Assembly: GCF_001981305.1 (NCBI RefSeq)
Contig: NZ_MSCW01000004.1
Span: 1-64,000 of the forward strand
DNA: 64,000 bases
From: Marinobacter lutaoensis
GTDB taxonomy: Bacteria; Pseudomonadota; Gammaproteobacteria; Pseudomonadales; Oleiphilaceae
Direction of reading: 5' to 3'
Numbering within the stretch: the first letter of the stretch is position 1; the number at the start of each line of letters is the position of its first letter. A model generated the notes under the pieces. That model searched no databases and was not told the DNA's origin. It was given only the letters and a program-made list of their open reading frames with translations. A program made the position numbers and the translations under genes. Of this stretch, positions 15,063 through 24,134 are shown one piece after another.

Positions 15063-16037
15063 ATGCTGAGCATCGTGATCCCGGTGCACAACGAGGCGGA
15101 GGTGATCCCGACGTTGCTGAACCGGCTGACCCAGGTGACCCGAACTCTGGACGGGCCGGTGGAGCTGCTGTTCGTCGACGACGGCAGCCGCGACAACTCC
15201 GTGGCCCTGCTGTTGCAGGCCCGCCGCCGGCACCCCGGCATCCGGGTGCTGCAGCTGTCGCGCAATTTCGGCAAGGAGGCGGCGGTGTCCGCCGGCCTTC
15301 AGCACGCCCGGGGCGAGGCGGTCATCCTCATGGACGCCGACCTGCAGGACCCCCCGGAACGGATTCCGGATATGCTGGCGGCCTGGCGCAAGGGGGCCGA
15401 CGTGGTGTTGATGAAGCGCCGGACCCGGGCCGGCGAGAGCTGGCTCAAGCGCCTGACCGCACACCTGTTTTACCGTCTGATCAACCGGATCAGCGACGCG
15501 CCGATTCCGGTCGACACCGGCGATTTCCGGCTGATGAGCCGGCGCACGGTGGACGCTCTGAATCGCCTGCCCGAGCGCAACCGCTACCTCAAGGGCATGT
15601 TCGCCTGGGTCGGCATGCCCACGGTCACTCTGGAGTTCGACCGGGACCCGCGGCTGGCCGGTCGCACCAAGTGGAACTACCTCAAGCTCATGCACCTGGC
15701 GATGGAAGGGATCACGTCCTTCTCCACCCGGCCGCTGCGCCTGGCGCTGGTGCTGGGGCTACTGGCGGCGGGCACCGGCGGGCTGTTCGGGGTCTGGGAA
15801 GTGCTCAAGGCCCTGATCTTCGGCATCGACACCCCCGGCTACGCCTCGATGATCGCCATGATCACCTTCCTGTCGGGGGTCCAGCTGCTGTGCCTGGGCC
15901 TGCTCGGTGAATACGTCGGTCGGATCTACATGGAAACCAAGCAGCGTCCGGTGTTCATCGTCGCCGAAGACAGCGACGACAGCGCCCATCGACATCTGCC
16001 GCAACTGCGAGTCGCCGGCCATGACCCGGATCATTAA
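15063..16037 (+). CDS. Dolichyl-phosphate-mannose-synthase-type glycosyltransferase (GtrB/ArnC-like)
   Basis: GT2 family enzyme of about 324 residues. The N-terminal catalytic domain starts MLSIVIPVHNEAEVIPTLL and has LFVDDGSRDNS, the nucleotide-sugar DXD-type motif ILMDADLQDPPE and GDFRLMSRR. Two C-terminal membrane helices (about 215-290) anchor it, as in GtrB and ArnC. It probably loads a sugar onto undecaprenyl phosphate for the GtrA and ArnT-like partners. ATG 15063, 4 nt after the gtrA stop, is preferred; ATG 15030 and TTG 15009 are in-frame upstream alternatives overlapping gtrA. Confidence 0.85.
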   Translation: MLSIVIPVHNEAEVIPTLLNRLTQVTRTLDGPVELLFVDDGSRDNSVALLLQARRRHPGIRVLQLSRNFGKEAAVSAGLQHARGEAVILMDADLQDPPERIPDMLAAWRKGADVVLMKRRTRAGESWLKRLTAHLFYRLINRISDAPIPVDTGDFRLMSRRTVDALNRLPERNRYLKGMFAWVGMPTVTLEFDRDPRLAGRTKWNYLKLMHLAMEGITSFSTRPLRLALVLGLLAAGTGGLFGVWEVLKALIFGIDTPGYASMIAMITFLSGVQLLCLGLLGEYVGRIYMETKQRPVFIVAEDSDDSAHRHLPQLRVAGHDPDH

Positions 16038-17595
16038 TCCCCTGCTGGGCCTGCTGCTGGCCATCCTGTTGCTGCGCCTCGGGCTGGCGGCGGTGCTGCC
16101 GCTGGCCGACACCACCGAGCCCCGATACGCGGAAATCGCCCGGCTGATGGCCATCAGCGGCGACTGGATCACGCCCTGGTACGAACCCGGGGTGCCGTTC
16201 TGGGGCAAGCCACCGCTGTCGTTCTGGGCCCAGGCGCTGTCGTTCCGCTGGCTGGGCGTTTCCGAGCTGGCCGGCCGCCTGCCCTCCTGGCTCGCCACCC
16301 TGGCCATCGTCTACCTGGTCTACCGGACCCGGCGCGCCCTGCATCCGCGGCCGCACACGCCGCAGGCGCGCGACGCCGGGCTCTGGGCCGCCCTGATCTT
16401 CGCCACCACCACGCTCGGGTTCATGAGCGCCGGCACGGTGATGACCGACTCGTTCCTGGCGCTGGGCACTACCTTGGCACTGGCCAGCCTGGTGCTGCGG
16501 CTGCAGGGCGCCGCCCCGGTCTGGGGCGTGCTGTTCTTCCTGGGGCTGGCCATCGGGCTGCTGGCCAAGGGGCCCCTGACGCTGGTGCTGACCGGGCTGC
16601 CGATCGGCGTCTGGGTGCTGTCCACCGGCCAGTGGCGGCGCCTGTGGCAGTGTCTGCCCTGGCGTTCCGGCAGCCTGCTGACCCTGGCGCTGGTGCTGCC
16701 CTGGTACCTGCTGGCGGAGTGGAAGACCCCGGGCTTTCTGGACTACTTCATCGTCGGCGAGCATTTCAAGCGTTTCCTGGTCAGCAACTGGCAGGGGGAC
16801 CGCTACGGCAACGCCCACGACTTCGCCCGGGGCACCATCTGGCTGTTCCTGCTGCTGGCCAGCCTGCCCTGGGGGCCGGTGGCCCTGGCCCGCTGGCGCC
16901 ACCGTCCGGATCCGGACACCTGGCAGCCGGCGGCGGCCGGCATCGGTCGACTGGTCGTCGCCGCCGCCCTGACACCGGCACTGTTCTTCACCCTGGCCGG
17001 CAACATTCTCTGGACCTACGTTCTGCCGGGCCTGCCGTTCCTCGCGGTGCTGGCGACCCAGCGGCCACCGCGGCGCGCCCGGAGCCGGCAGGCCGCCCTG
17101 GCCGGAGTCCTGCTGATCCCGATGCTGGGCGTGGCGGCCGGCGGCTGGTTTGCTTGGCACCCGGACCGGCTGAAAACGGAAAAGGGGCTGATCCAGCGGC
17201 TCGAGCAACGGCCCGGCGCCGACCTGGCGCAGCTCACCTACATCAAGGCGGCCCCCTACTCCGCCCGTTTCTACAGCCGGGGCCAGGTCCGGACGATGGA
17301 CCGGCAGACACTGACGCGGCGGCTGGATGCCGGTGACCTGACCGGCCTGAGCCTGGTGGCCGTCAGCAATCGCGACCACGCCCTGCTGGCGCGCTTGTCC
17401 GAGCTGACCCCGCCACTCGACCGGAACAGCCGCTACACTCTGTTCCGACTGCCACGGTCGAATGGCGACGCCACCCGGCCGGCCCGGGCCGGCCGGATGC
17501 ACTACAATGCAAGCGAACCGCCCCTCGCGGCCGGAACGCCCCCGACCAGGACCGAACCGACGGACAGGCCATCCCATGCGAATACTGCTGGTTGA
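16021..17595 (+). CDS. ArnT/PMT-like lipid-linked-sugar glycosyltransferase
   Basis: 524-residue integral membrane glycosyltransferase (GT39/GT83 type). The first periplasmic loop shows DTTEPRYAEIARLM with the acidic catalytic residue, then WITPWYEPGVPFWGKPPLSFW, characteristic of ArnT and related enzymes. About 11 membrane helices follow. A C-terminal periplasmic part (about 390-480) precedes an unstructured tail. ArnT transfers aminoarabinose to lipid A; here the sugar could differ since no arnA, arnB or arnD genes are near. It overlaps the glycosyltransferase by 17 nt and the response regulator by 20 nt. Co-location with a PmrA-like system and PmrA-type boxes supports a surface-charge or envelope-stress role. 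Confidence 0.82.
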   Translation: MTRIINPLLGLLLAILLLRLGLAAVLPLADTTEPRYAEIARLMAISGDWITPWYEPGVPFWGKPPLSFWAQALSFRWLGVSELAGRLPSWLATLAIVYLVYRTRRALHPRPHTPQARDAGLWAALIFATTTLGFMSAGTVMTDSFLALGTTLALASLVLRLQGAAPVWGVLFFLGLAIGLLAKGPLTLVLTGLPIGVWVLSTGQWRRLWQCLPWRSGSLLTLALVLPWYLLAEWKTPGFLDYFIVGEHFKRFLVSNWQGDRYGNAHDFARGTIWLFLLLASLPWGPVALARWRHRPDPDTWQPAAAGIGRLVVAAALTPALFFTLAGNILWTYVLPGLPFLAVLATQRPPRRARSRQAALAGVLLIPMLGVAAGGWFAWHPDRLKTEKGLIQRLEQRPGADLAQLTYIKAAPYSARFYSRGQVRTMDRQTLTRRLDAGDLTGLSLVAVSNRDHALLARLSELTPPLDRNSRYTLFRLPRSNGDATRPARAGRMHYNASEPPLAAGTPPTRTEPTDRPSHANTAG

Positions 17596-18265
17596 AGACG
17601 ACCACCTGCTGGCCAACACCATGCTGGACATGCTCCGGGAGGAGCCCAACACCGTGGACTGGGTCGACGACGGCCGCCAGGCCCTGCACGCCCTGGCCGA
17701 GGAACACTTCGACTTGGCCATTCTGGATCTGACACTGCCCCGGGTCGACGGCCTGGACATCGTGCGCCAGGTGCGCCAGCAGGGCAACGACACCCCGATC
17801 ATCATCCTGACCGCCCGGGCCGATCTGGAGGAGAAACTGCAGGGTCTGGACGCCGGGGCCGACGATTACCTCACCAAGCCCTTCGCGATGGCGGAACTCA
17901 AGGCCCGCATCCGGGCGGTGACCCGGCGGGGCCAAGGCGGCAGCCGGAGCGCTGAGCTGGCCGTCGGCCGGCTCACCCTGAACACCGACACCGGCCATCT
18001 GAGCATCGGCGGCGACACCCTGGCGCTGCCGCGCAGCGAGTTCCTGATCCTGCATTACCTGATGCGCCATCCGGATCAGGTTGCCACCCGACGGCGCCTG
18101 GAGGAGCAGCTGTACGGCTGGGATCAGGGGGCCGAGAGCAATGCCCTGGAGGTACACGTGCACCACCTGCGCCGGCGCATTGGCAAAGCCACCATCCGCA
18201 CCGTGCGGGGGGTCGGTTACCTGCTGGACAGCCAGGCCGCCGCCGAGGCGCCGCCATGTCCCTGA
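17576..18265 (+). CDS. OmpR-family response regulator, PmrA/QseB-like
   Basis: 229-residue regulator. The receiver domain has MRILLVEDDHLL, phospho-acceptor Asp51 (AILDLTLPRVDG), Thr in ILTARADLEEK and the conserved Lys in YLTKPF. A winged-helix DNA-binding domain (about 128-220) follows with LALPRSEFLILHYLMRHP and VHVHHLRRRIG and the ending TVRGVGYLL. It is probably the ligand of the CTTAAG-N5-CTTAAG boxes upstream of its own operon, since PmrA/QseB-type regulators recognise exactly that architecture. It overlaps the ArnT-like gene by 20 nt and the kinase by 10 nt. Confidence 0.9.
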   Translation: MRILLVEDDHLLANTMLDMLREEPNTVDWVDDGRQALHALAEEHFDLAILDLTLPRVDGLDIVRQVRQQGNDTPIIILTARADLEEKLQGLDAGADDYLTKPFAMAELKARIRAVTRRGQGGSRSAELAVGRLTLNTDTGHLSIGGDTLALPRSEFLILHYLMRHPDQVATRRRLEEQLYGWDQGAESNALEVHVHHLRRRIGKATIRTVRGVGYLLDSQAAAEAPPCP

Positions 18266-19653
18266 CCCGGACCCTCACCCTGCTGATCACCACCACGGTC
18301 CTGGTGATCGCGCTGATCGCCGCGCTCTGGAGCTACTCCCGAAGCAACCATCAGTTGGAGGAAGTGTTTGACGCGGAACTGGCGCAAAGCACCCGCATCG
18401 TCCAGGGTCTGATCCGTCACCTGGCCGGGAGGCAACCCCTGGAGCAGCTGTTCCATACCCTGGTCGAGATGCTGCAACTGCCAGAAAGTCCGGCCGTCGA
18501 GGGCGACGCCGACAGCGACGATGAAATCCTGCCCAACGGCGCCGGCCACAAGTACGAACGGAAGCTGGCCTTCGAGGTCTGGTCCGACCAACGCCAGCCT
18601 CTGCTGGACACCCTCAACGCCGACGATGCCGCCGGCCTGGAACCCGGCTTCGACTGGGCGGAGTCGGGCGGCTACCGCTGGCGGACCTTCACCCTGCGCG
18701 ACCCGGTCACCGGCTTCTGGATCCGCGCCGCGCAACGGGAGGACGTGCGCCAGGAACTGAGCCAGGAGCTGGCCCTGGGCAATGTGTTGCCACTGCTGCT
18801 GGCGTTGCCGGTGCTGGTGGCGGCGGCGATTGCCGCCATCCAGTTCAGTTTCCGGCCCTTGCGACGGCTGGAGCGGCCGATCCGGAACATGGCGCCGGAG
18901 CGCATCCACCCCCTGGACGACCGCCAGGCGCCGCGGGAGGTGGTGGGTCTGGTGCAGGCGGTCAACGGCCTGCTCAAGCGCCTGGATCAGGCCCTGGAGC
19001 GGGAACGGCGGTTCTCCGCCGACGCCGCGCACGAGCTGAGAACGCCGCTCACCGCACTGCGGCTGAATCTGGAGAAACTGTCGGAACGCCACCCGGATGA
19101 GTTCGGCGGCCTGACCGCCTCGGTGGATCGCATGGTGCATCTGGTGGAACAGATGCTGCTGCTGAGCCGAGTCGACGCCGGCGTCGACTTCCGGACCGAG
19201 CGCCAGGACCTGGTGGAGCTGGTGGAACAGAGCATCGCCGACGTCACCCCCCTGGCCCTGAAAAAGCGGATTGAGCCCGAGCTGGACTCCGCCTGCGTGC
19301 TGGCGCTGGTGTCCTGCCATGGCGCCCTGATCAACACCCTGTTGCGGTCGCTGCTGGCCAACGCAATCCAGTACAGCCCCGCCGGCACCCGGGTAACCAC
19401 CACCCTGAGGGAAGACGCCGGCGGCTATCTGGTGCGAATTTGCGACCAGGGGCCCGGCATTCCGCCCGAGGCCCGGGAACGGGCCCTCAGCCGCTTCACC
19501 CGCCTGGACCAACGTCAGGGCGAGGGTGCCGGCCTGGGGCTGGCGATCGCCCGCCGCATCGCCGAGCTGCACAAGGGCAGCCTGACCCTGGGTGACCGTG
19601 ACGACGGCGGCCCCGGCCTGTGCGTGTCGGTCTGGCTGCCCGCCAGCGCCTAG
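18256..19653 (+). CDS. Sensor histidine kinase, PmrB/QseC-like
   Basis: 465-residue membrane kinase. TM1 (about 6-25), a periplasmic domain of about 150 residues, and TM2 (about 175-197) precede a HAMP-like linker. The H-box RRFSADAAHELRTPLTAL has His259, and the ATPase domain has LLRSLLANAIQYSP, DQGPGIP and GAGLGLAIA. The periplasmic domain carries an acidic cluster at residues 82-90 (E82, D84, D86, D88, D89, E90), which could bind cations or cationic peptides as the acidic motifs of PmrB do. Its stop codon overlaps the convergent btuD stop by 2 nt (19651-19652). Confidence 0.9.
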   Translation: MSLTRTLTLLITTTVLVIALIAALWSYSRSNHQLEEVFDAELAQSTRIVQGLIRHLAGRQPLEQLFHTLVEMLQLPESPAVEGDADSDDEILPNGAGHKYERKLAFEVWSDQRQPLLDTLNADDAAGLEPGFDWAESGGYRWRTFTLRDPVTGFWIRAAQREDVRQELSQELALGNVLPLLLALPVLVAAAIAAIQFSFRPLRRLERPIRNMAPERIHPLDDRQAPREVVGLVQAVNGLLKRLDQALERERRFSADAAHELRTPLTALRLNLEKLSERHPDEFGGLTASVDRMVHLVEQMLLLSRVDAGVDFRTERQDLVELVEQSIADVTPLALKKRIEPELDSACVLALVSCHGALINTLLRSLLANAIQYSPAGTRVTTTLREDAGGYLVRICDQGPGIPPEARERALSRFTRLDQRQGEGAGLGLAIARRIAELHKGSLTLGDRDDGGPGLCVSVWLPASA

Positions 19654-20414
19654 CCGGGCACGAACACCGGATGGCCGTCCAGTTCGGTGGCCCTCAGCGA
19701 CTGCCCGTACAGATTCTCCAGCGCCGCCGGCACCAGCATTTCCCGCACGGGTCCCCAGCACGCCTGACCATCTGGGAACAGCAGCAGCACCCGGTCGCAC
19801 CAGCGCGCCGCCAGGTTCAGATCGTGCAGGCTCATGACCAGAGTGCGGCCCTCCCCGGCCAGCGCCCGTATCAGCTTCATCACCGCCACCTGATGATGCA
19901 GGTCCAGGTGATTGGTCGGTTCGTCCAGCAGCCAGACCCCCGGATCCTGGGTCAGCACCGTCGCCAACCGCACCCGCTGCCGCTCACCGCCGGACAGGGT
20001 GGTCACCAGGCGCTGTTCCAGATGGGCCATGTCGACCCGGTACAGAGCCTCCCGGGCCCGGGCTAGGTCGGCGGCGGACTCCATCTGCCAGGGCGCCAGC
20101 CAGGGATGGCGCCCGACCAGCGCAGTCTCCAGCACGGTGGCGGGGAAGCCGTCCTGGGGCTCCTGGAACACCAGGCCCAGGCGCCGGGCCAACTGCCGGC
20201 GACTCAGCTGCGGCAGCGGCGTCCCGCCGACGCGGACTTCGCCGCGCCGCGGCTCGCGCAGGCCGGCCAGGGTATGCAGCAGGCTGGTTTTGCCGACACC
20301 GTTAGGCCCCAGGATGCCCCAGACCTCGCCGGCCGCCGCCGACCACGACAGAGGCGCACCGTCGGTGCGGCCGGGGATGTCGACGATCAGCTCCCGAAGT
20401 TCCAGCATGGCCAT
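19650..20414 (-). CDS. btuD: Cobalamin ABC transporter ATP-binding protein
   Basis: 254-residue ABC ATPase with Walker A GPNGVGKTS (36-44), a Q-loop (VFQEPQDG), the signature LSGGERQR, Walker B VWLLDEPTNHLD and the switch His in MSLHDLN. The FepC/BtuD subfamily and the operon with a BtuF-type binding protein, a FecCD permease and riboswitch-controlled btuB identify cobalamin as substrate. It is the last gene of the operon, 1 nt after the permease stop. Confidence 0.9.
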   Translation of the reverse strand: MAMLELRELIVDIPGRTDGAPLSWSAAAGEVWGILGPNGVGKTSLLHTLAGLREPRRGEVRVGGTPLPQLSRRQLARRLGLVFQEPQDGFPATVLETALVGRHPWLAPWQMESAADLARAREALYRVDMAHLEQRLVTTLSGGERQRVRLATVLTQDPGVWLLDEPTNHLDLHHQVAVMKLIRALAGEGRTLVMSLHDLNLAARWCDRVLLLFPDGQACWGPVREMLVPAALENLYGQSLRATELDGHPVFVPG

Positions 20415-20415
20415 G

Positions 20416-21420
20416 TCAGCGGTTCCGGTACAGCAGGTAGAGGAAGGTGGGCACGCCGATCATGGCGGTGACCACGCCCACCGGCAACTGCTCCGGCGCC
20501 ACCACCCCCCGCGCCAGGGTATCGGCCAGCACCAGCAAGGTGCCGCCGGCCAGGGCGCAGGCCGGTAGGATCAGCCGCTGGTCGTTGCCGAGCAGCAGGC
20601 GCAGCAGGTGTGGGACCACCAGGCCGACAAAACCGACCGTGCCGGCGATGGTCACGGCGGTGGCAGTCATCAGGCTGGCGACCAGGTAGACCAGCCATTC
20701 CAGGGGCCGGACCGAAACCCCCAGCACGGCCGCCTGCAGGGGTCCCCGGGCAAGCACGTTGAGGGTCCGGCCGAGGGGCATCAGCAGCACACACACCCCA
20801 ACCAGCAGTGCCAGCGCCGGCCCCGGCGACGCCGACTGGGACAGATCACCCATCAGCCAGTAGAGCATGCCCGGCAACTGCCGGGCCGGTGCCACCGCCA
20901 GCACCAGGGTGATCAACGCGCCCCAGCCGGAGGCCATCACCACCCCGGTCAACAGCAGCCGGGCCGGGGTCCAGCTACCGCTGCCATGGGCCAGCCCGAA
21001 CACCAGCAGGGTCGACAGCAGGGCGCCGGCGAAGGCGGAGCCGGACACCAGCCAACCGGCCAGTCCGGACAGCATCGCCAGCAGCGCCGCGAAGGCCGCG
21101 CCTCCGGACAGGCCCAGCACGTAGGGATCGGCCAGGGGATTGCGCAGCAGCACCTGCATCAAGGCCCCCGCCACCGCCAGCAGGCCGCCGGTGGCAAAGG
21201 CCCCGAGCGTCCTCGGCAGTCGCAGTTCCAGCACCAGGGTGCGCTGCAGTTCGCTGCCACCGCCGGAGAGCACCGCCAGCACCTGTTCCAAGGACAGGTC
21301 GGCGCTGCCGGTGGCCACCGAGACCAGCACCGCCGCCAGTGCCGCCAGCAGCAGCAACGACAGCGGCCGGAGCAGATCAGAGGCGGCCACGGGCCTGCTC
21401 CAGACGCTGGCACAGTTCAT
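20416..21420 (-). CDS. btuC: Cobalamin ABC transporter permease (FecCD/BtuC family)
   Basis: 334-residue permease with about nine or ten membrane helices and the FecCD motifs LRLPRTLGAFATGGLLAVAGALMQVLLRNPLADPYVLGLSGGAA and GTVGFVGLVVPHLLRLL. The first ATG (21420) overlaps btuF by 44 nt; a GTG at 21390 would shorten this to 14 nt, and either is possible. It forms the channel of the vitamin B12 importer with BtuD and BtuF. Confidence 0.88.
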   Translation of the reverse strand: MNCASVWSRPVAASDLLRPLSLLLLAALAAVLVSVATGSADLSLEQVLAVLSGGGSELQRTLVLELRLPRTLGAFATGGLLAVAGALMQVLLRNPLADPYVLGLSGGAAFAALLAMLSGLAGWLVSGSAFAGALLSTLLVFGLAHGSGSWTPARLLLTGVVMASGWGALITLVLAVAPARQLPGMLYWLMGDLSQSASPGPALALLVGVCVLLMPLGRTLNVLARGPLQAAVLGVSVRPLEWLVYLVASLMTATAVTIAGTVGFVGLVVPHLLRLLLGNDQRLILPACALAGGTLLVLADTLARGVVAPEQLPVGVVTAMIGVPTFLYLLYRNR

Positions 21421-22264
21421 GACTGCCCGCCGCCACCCGCAGGGTCGGCCGCTGCAGCAGCGACGGAGTCATCAGGAACAGGTTGTCCCGGGCCACCGCG
21501 GTCAGCTCCGGGAAGCGGCGCCAGCGCGCCAGCCAGCCGCCGTCGCCCCGACCGGCGGTGACGATCGCTTCCGGGTCTGCCGCCAGCACCGACTCCACCG
21601 TGACCCGGGGTACCAGCCGGGGCGAGTCGGCAAACACGTTGCGCCCTCCGCACAGGGCGATGGCCTTGCTGATCAGCTCGTCGCCGTTGACGGTCATCAG
21701 CGGCTGGTCCCAGACCTGGTAAAACACCCGCACCGGCCGGGCCTCACGGTAGCGGACCCGCAACTCGTCGATGGCGGCGCGGAACGCCGCCGCGCGCCGG
21801 GCCGCCAGGGCGTCATGTCCGGTCAGGTGCCCCAGCGCCTCCACCGCCCCGGCAATGTCGTCGAAGTCCCGGGGCGCCAGCCAGAACACCGGCACGCCGA
21901 GAGCCGCGAGGCGGTCCAGCTGGGTGCGGGCGTTGCCGTCGGTCCAGGCCACCACCAGCTCCGGTGCCAGGGCGACGATGGCCTCGAGGTCCAGCCGCTG
22001 ACTGTCCCCCACCTGGGGCAGGCGGGCGGCCTCCGGCGGGTAGTCGCTCCAAGCGCTGACCGCCACCACCGCGTCGCCGGCTCCGGCGGAAAACAGCAAC
22101 TCGGTGGCGCCCGGGGACAATGACACGACGCGCCCGGCCGGCGCCTCCAGACACAGCCGCTGCGCCAGGGCGTCGACCGCGCACCGGGGCGTCGCGGCCT
22201 GGCAAGCCAGGGACAGCAGCGCCAACAGGGCCAGTCCGGTGATGCGCGCCAACGCCGTGCTCAT
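21377..22264 (-). CDS. btuF: Periplasmic cobalamin-binding protein
   Basis: 295 residues with a signal peptide (1-24; LALLALLSLACQAA, possibly a lipobox-like LACQ). A class III substrate-binding fold follows: RVVSLSPGATELLFSAGAGDAVVAVSAWSDYPPEA is typical of BtuF, then LAPELVVAWTDGN and a long central helix. It delivers B12 to BtuCD. It lies 27 nt downstream of btuB in the same operon. Confidence 0.87.
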   Translation of the reverse strand: MSTALARITGLALLALLSLACQAATPRCAVDALAQRLCLEAPAGRVVSLSPGATELLFSAGAGDAVVAVSAWSDYPPEAARLPQVGDSQRLDLEAIVALAPELVVAWTDGNARTQLDRLAALGVPVFWLAPRDFDDIAGAVEALGHLTGHDALAARRAAAFRAAIDELRVRYREARPVRVFYQVWDQPLMTVNGDELISKAIALCGGRNVFADSPRLVPRVTVESVLAADPEAIVTAGRGDGGWLARWRRFPELTAVARDNLFLMTPSLLQRPTLRVAAGSHELCQRLEQARGRL

Positions 22265-22291
22265 GAGGGTGTCGAGTCTCCCGGGGTGAGG

Positions 22292-24124
22292 TTACGGATG
22301 AAAATCATAGCGCGCCGACAGGAACACGATCCGGCCCGCGCTGATGTAGTCGGTCCCCGGCGCGTACCGGGCGGTGGCGTATTCCTTGTCCGCCACGTTG
22401 TCCACCGAGAGGGCGGCCCGCAGTCCCGGCATCAGCTCCCTGGATACCCGCAGGTCCCAGACGCCGAAGCCGGCAATACGCTCGCGTTTCGTGGTGAACG
22501 TGCTGCTGTCGTACACGTCATCGTCCCGATGGCTTTCGGCACGGAAGGTGGCCCCGAAGTTCCAGCGGGCCACCGTCTTGTCGAGATCGACCCGGACGGT
22601 GTTTTCCGCCCGCCGGACCAGCGGCTCGCCGGTCTGACGGTCCTCATAGTCGCCCACGGTCGCGGCGGCCTGCACGCGCCAGCCGGCCTGCTCCCAGCCA
22701 CCGGTCAGCTCGATGCCCCGAAGCCGGGCCTCCGGCACGCTGCTGGCGGCGTTCTGTTTCGGCAAGGACAGGTCGTCCACATCCGAATGGAATACCGCGA
22801 TGTCCCAGAAGGCGTGGGCATACCGTCCTTCCATTCCCAGTTCATAACTGACCGCTTCTTCCGGTTCAAGGTCCGGATTGCCAAATCCCGGATAGTACAG
22901 GTCATTGAAGGACGGCGCCTTGAACGAGGTTGCGGCACTGGCCCGCAGGCGGTGATGGCGGTCCAGCCGGTAGCCCACGGCGGAACCCCAGGTGGTCTGG
23001 TCGCCATAGGCTTCGTTGTCGTCGTTGCGCAGGCTGAGGTTGACATCGGTGCGACCGAAATTGAGCAGGGCCTGACCGAAGAAGGCGTGGTTGGAGCGGC
23101 TGGACTCGTCGTACGTCGTGGAGCCGTCCACCTGATCCACCTGGGACTCCGCGCCGATGACAAACTCATGAACCCCCAGCGTCACCCAGTTTTCGAGCCG
23201 GGAGGTACGGGTGACCGTGTCAATTTCATAGGGGCCGCCCCAGGTGCCGAAGGTTTCACCATCGATTTCATCCCTTGCGTCGGAAAACTGAAGGACGGTC
23301 CTCCAGGCCTCGGTCACCGGCACCTCCACCTGGACCCCGGCGGTCTGGAACAGAAAATCATCCTCCCCGCCTTCATACTCGACGTTGCCTTCCGCCGACA
23401 AAAACGTGAATCCGGCTTTGACGCCGTTGCCAAAGGTGTGGCTGGCACTGGCAACACCCGAGGTGTTCCGGTATCCCTTGTCGTCGCCGCCTTCGATGAC
23501 CGGCGCGCCATCGGTACGGTAACGATTCACGCCCAGGGCGGCCCGGGTCCCGTTCTCGTTGACCGACGCGCCGGCGCCGTATTGCCGGGCATCGAAATTG
23601 CCACCGCCCACTTCCAGCCACGCGGAATGGCCAGGCTCCGAAGGCAGGGTAAAGGCCTGCACCACCCCGCCCACGGCATCCGCGCCGTACAGACTGCTGC
23701 GGCTGCCGCGGACAATTTCAACCCGTCGGATCAGCTGCGGAGGCAGATAGTTCCAGGCCGGCGAGCCGGTGGTGGCGGAGCGGATCCGGATTCCGTCCAC
23801 CAACAGCGCCGAGGCATCGGAGGCGTGACCGCGCATGAAGACGCTGGTCTGCTTGCCGAACGAGCCGCTCTCGGTCAGAGACACCCCCGGCTGGGCGGCC
23901 ATGACCTCGGAAAAGTTCACAGGCTGCTGGCGACGCAGGTCTTCCTCATCGACAACGGTCACGGAGGACAGCGTCTCACCCACGGTTGCCGGACCGAGCG
24001 TCGCGGTCACCACAATCGGATCCAGCCTGTCGGCATCTTCGTTTTCGGACTGGGCCGCCACGGCAAGGGGCAGGGCCGCCAGGGAAAGGCCGGCAAGGGT
24101 TGCCGGAATGGAACGTCTGGACAT
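22292..24124 (-). CDS. btuB: TonB-dependent vitamin B12 receptor
   Basis: 610-residue outer-membrane receptor. The signal peptide (1-24, ending AVAAQ) precedes a TonB-box-like DPIVVTAT, the plug domain (NFSEVMAAQPGVSLTESGSFGKQTSVFMRGHASDAS; VEIVRGSRSSLYGADAVGGVV) and a barrel ending SARYDFHP. The GSRSSLYGADAVGGV stretch is typical of BtuB. The start at 24124 is set by GCGGAG 10 nt upstream. Expression is under the cobalamin riboswitch in its leader, and btuF-C-D follow. Confidence 0.92.
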   Translation of the reverse strand: MSRRSIPATLAGLSLAALPLAVAAQSENEDADRLDPIVVTATLGPATVGETLSSVTVVDEEDLRRQQPVNFSEVMAAQPGVSLTESGSFGKQTSVFMRGHASDASALLVDGIRIRSATTGSPAWNYLPPQLIRRVEIVRGSRSSLYGADAVGGVVQAFTLPSEPGHSAWLEVGGGNFDARQYGAGASVNENGTRAALGVNRYRTDGAPVIEGGDDKGYRNTSGVASASHTFGNGVKAGFTFLSAEGNVEYEGGEDDFLFQTAGVQVEVPVTEAWRTVLQFSDARDEIDGETFGTWGGPYEIDTVTRTSRLENWVTLGVHEFVIGAESQVDQVDGSTTYDESSRSNHAFFGQALLNFGRTDVNLSLRNDDNEAYGDQTTWGSAVGYRLDRHHRLRASAATSFKAPSFNDLYYPGFGNPDLEPEEAVSYELGMEGRYAHAFWDIAVFHSDVDDLSLPKQNAASSVPEARLRGIELTGGWEQAGWRVQAAATVGDYEDRQTGEPLVRRAENTVRVDLDKTVARWNFGATFRAESHRDDDVYDSSTFTTKRERIAGFGVWDLRVSRELMPGLRAALSVDNVADKEYATARYAPGTDYISAGRIVFLSARYDFHP

Positions 24125-24134
24125 GTCTGTATTA

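Noticed and set aside
15955..17805. Long minus-strand open frame opposite the ArnT-like and response-regulator genes
   Set aside because: Gln/Arg/Gly-rich low complexity, no motifs; the plus strand has clear catalytic and receiver motifs.
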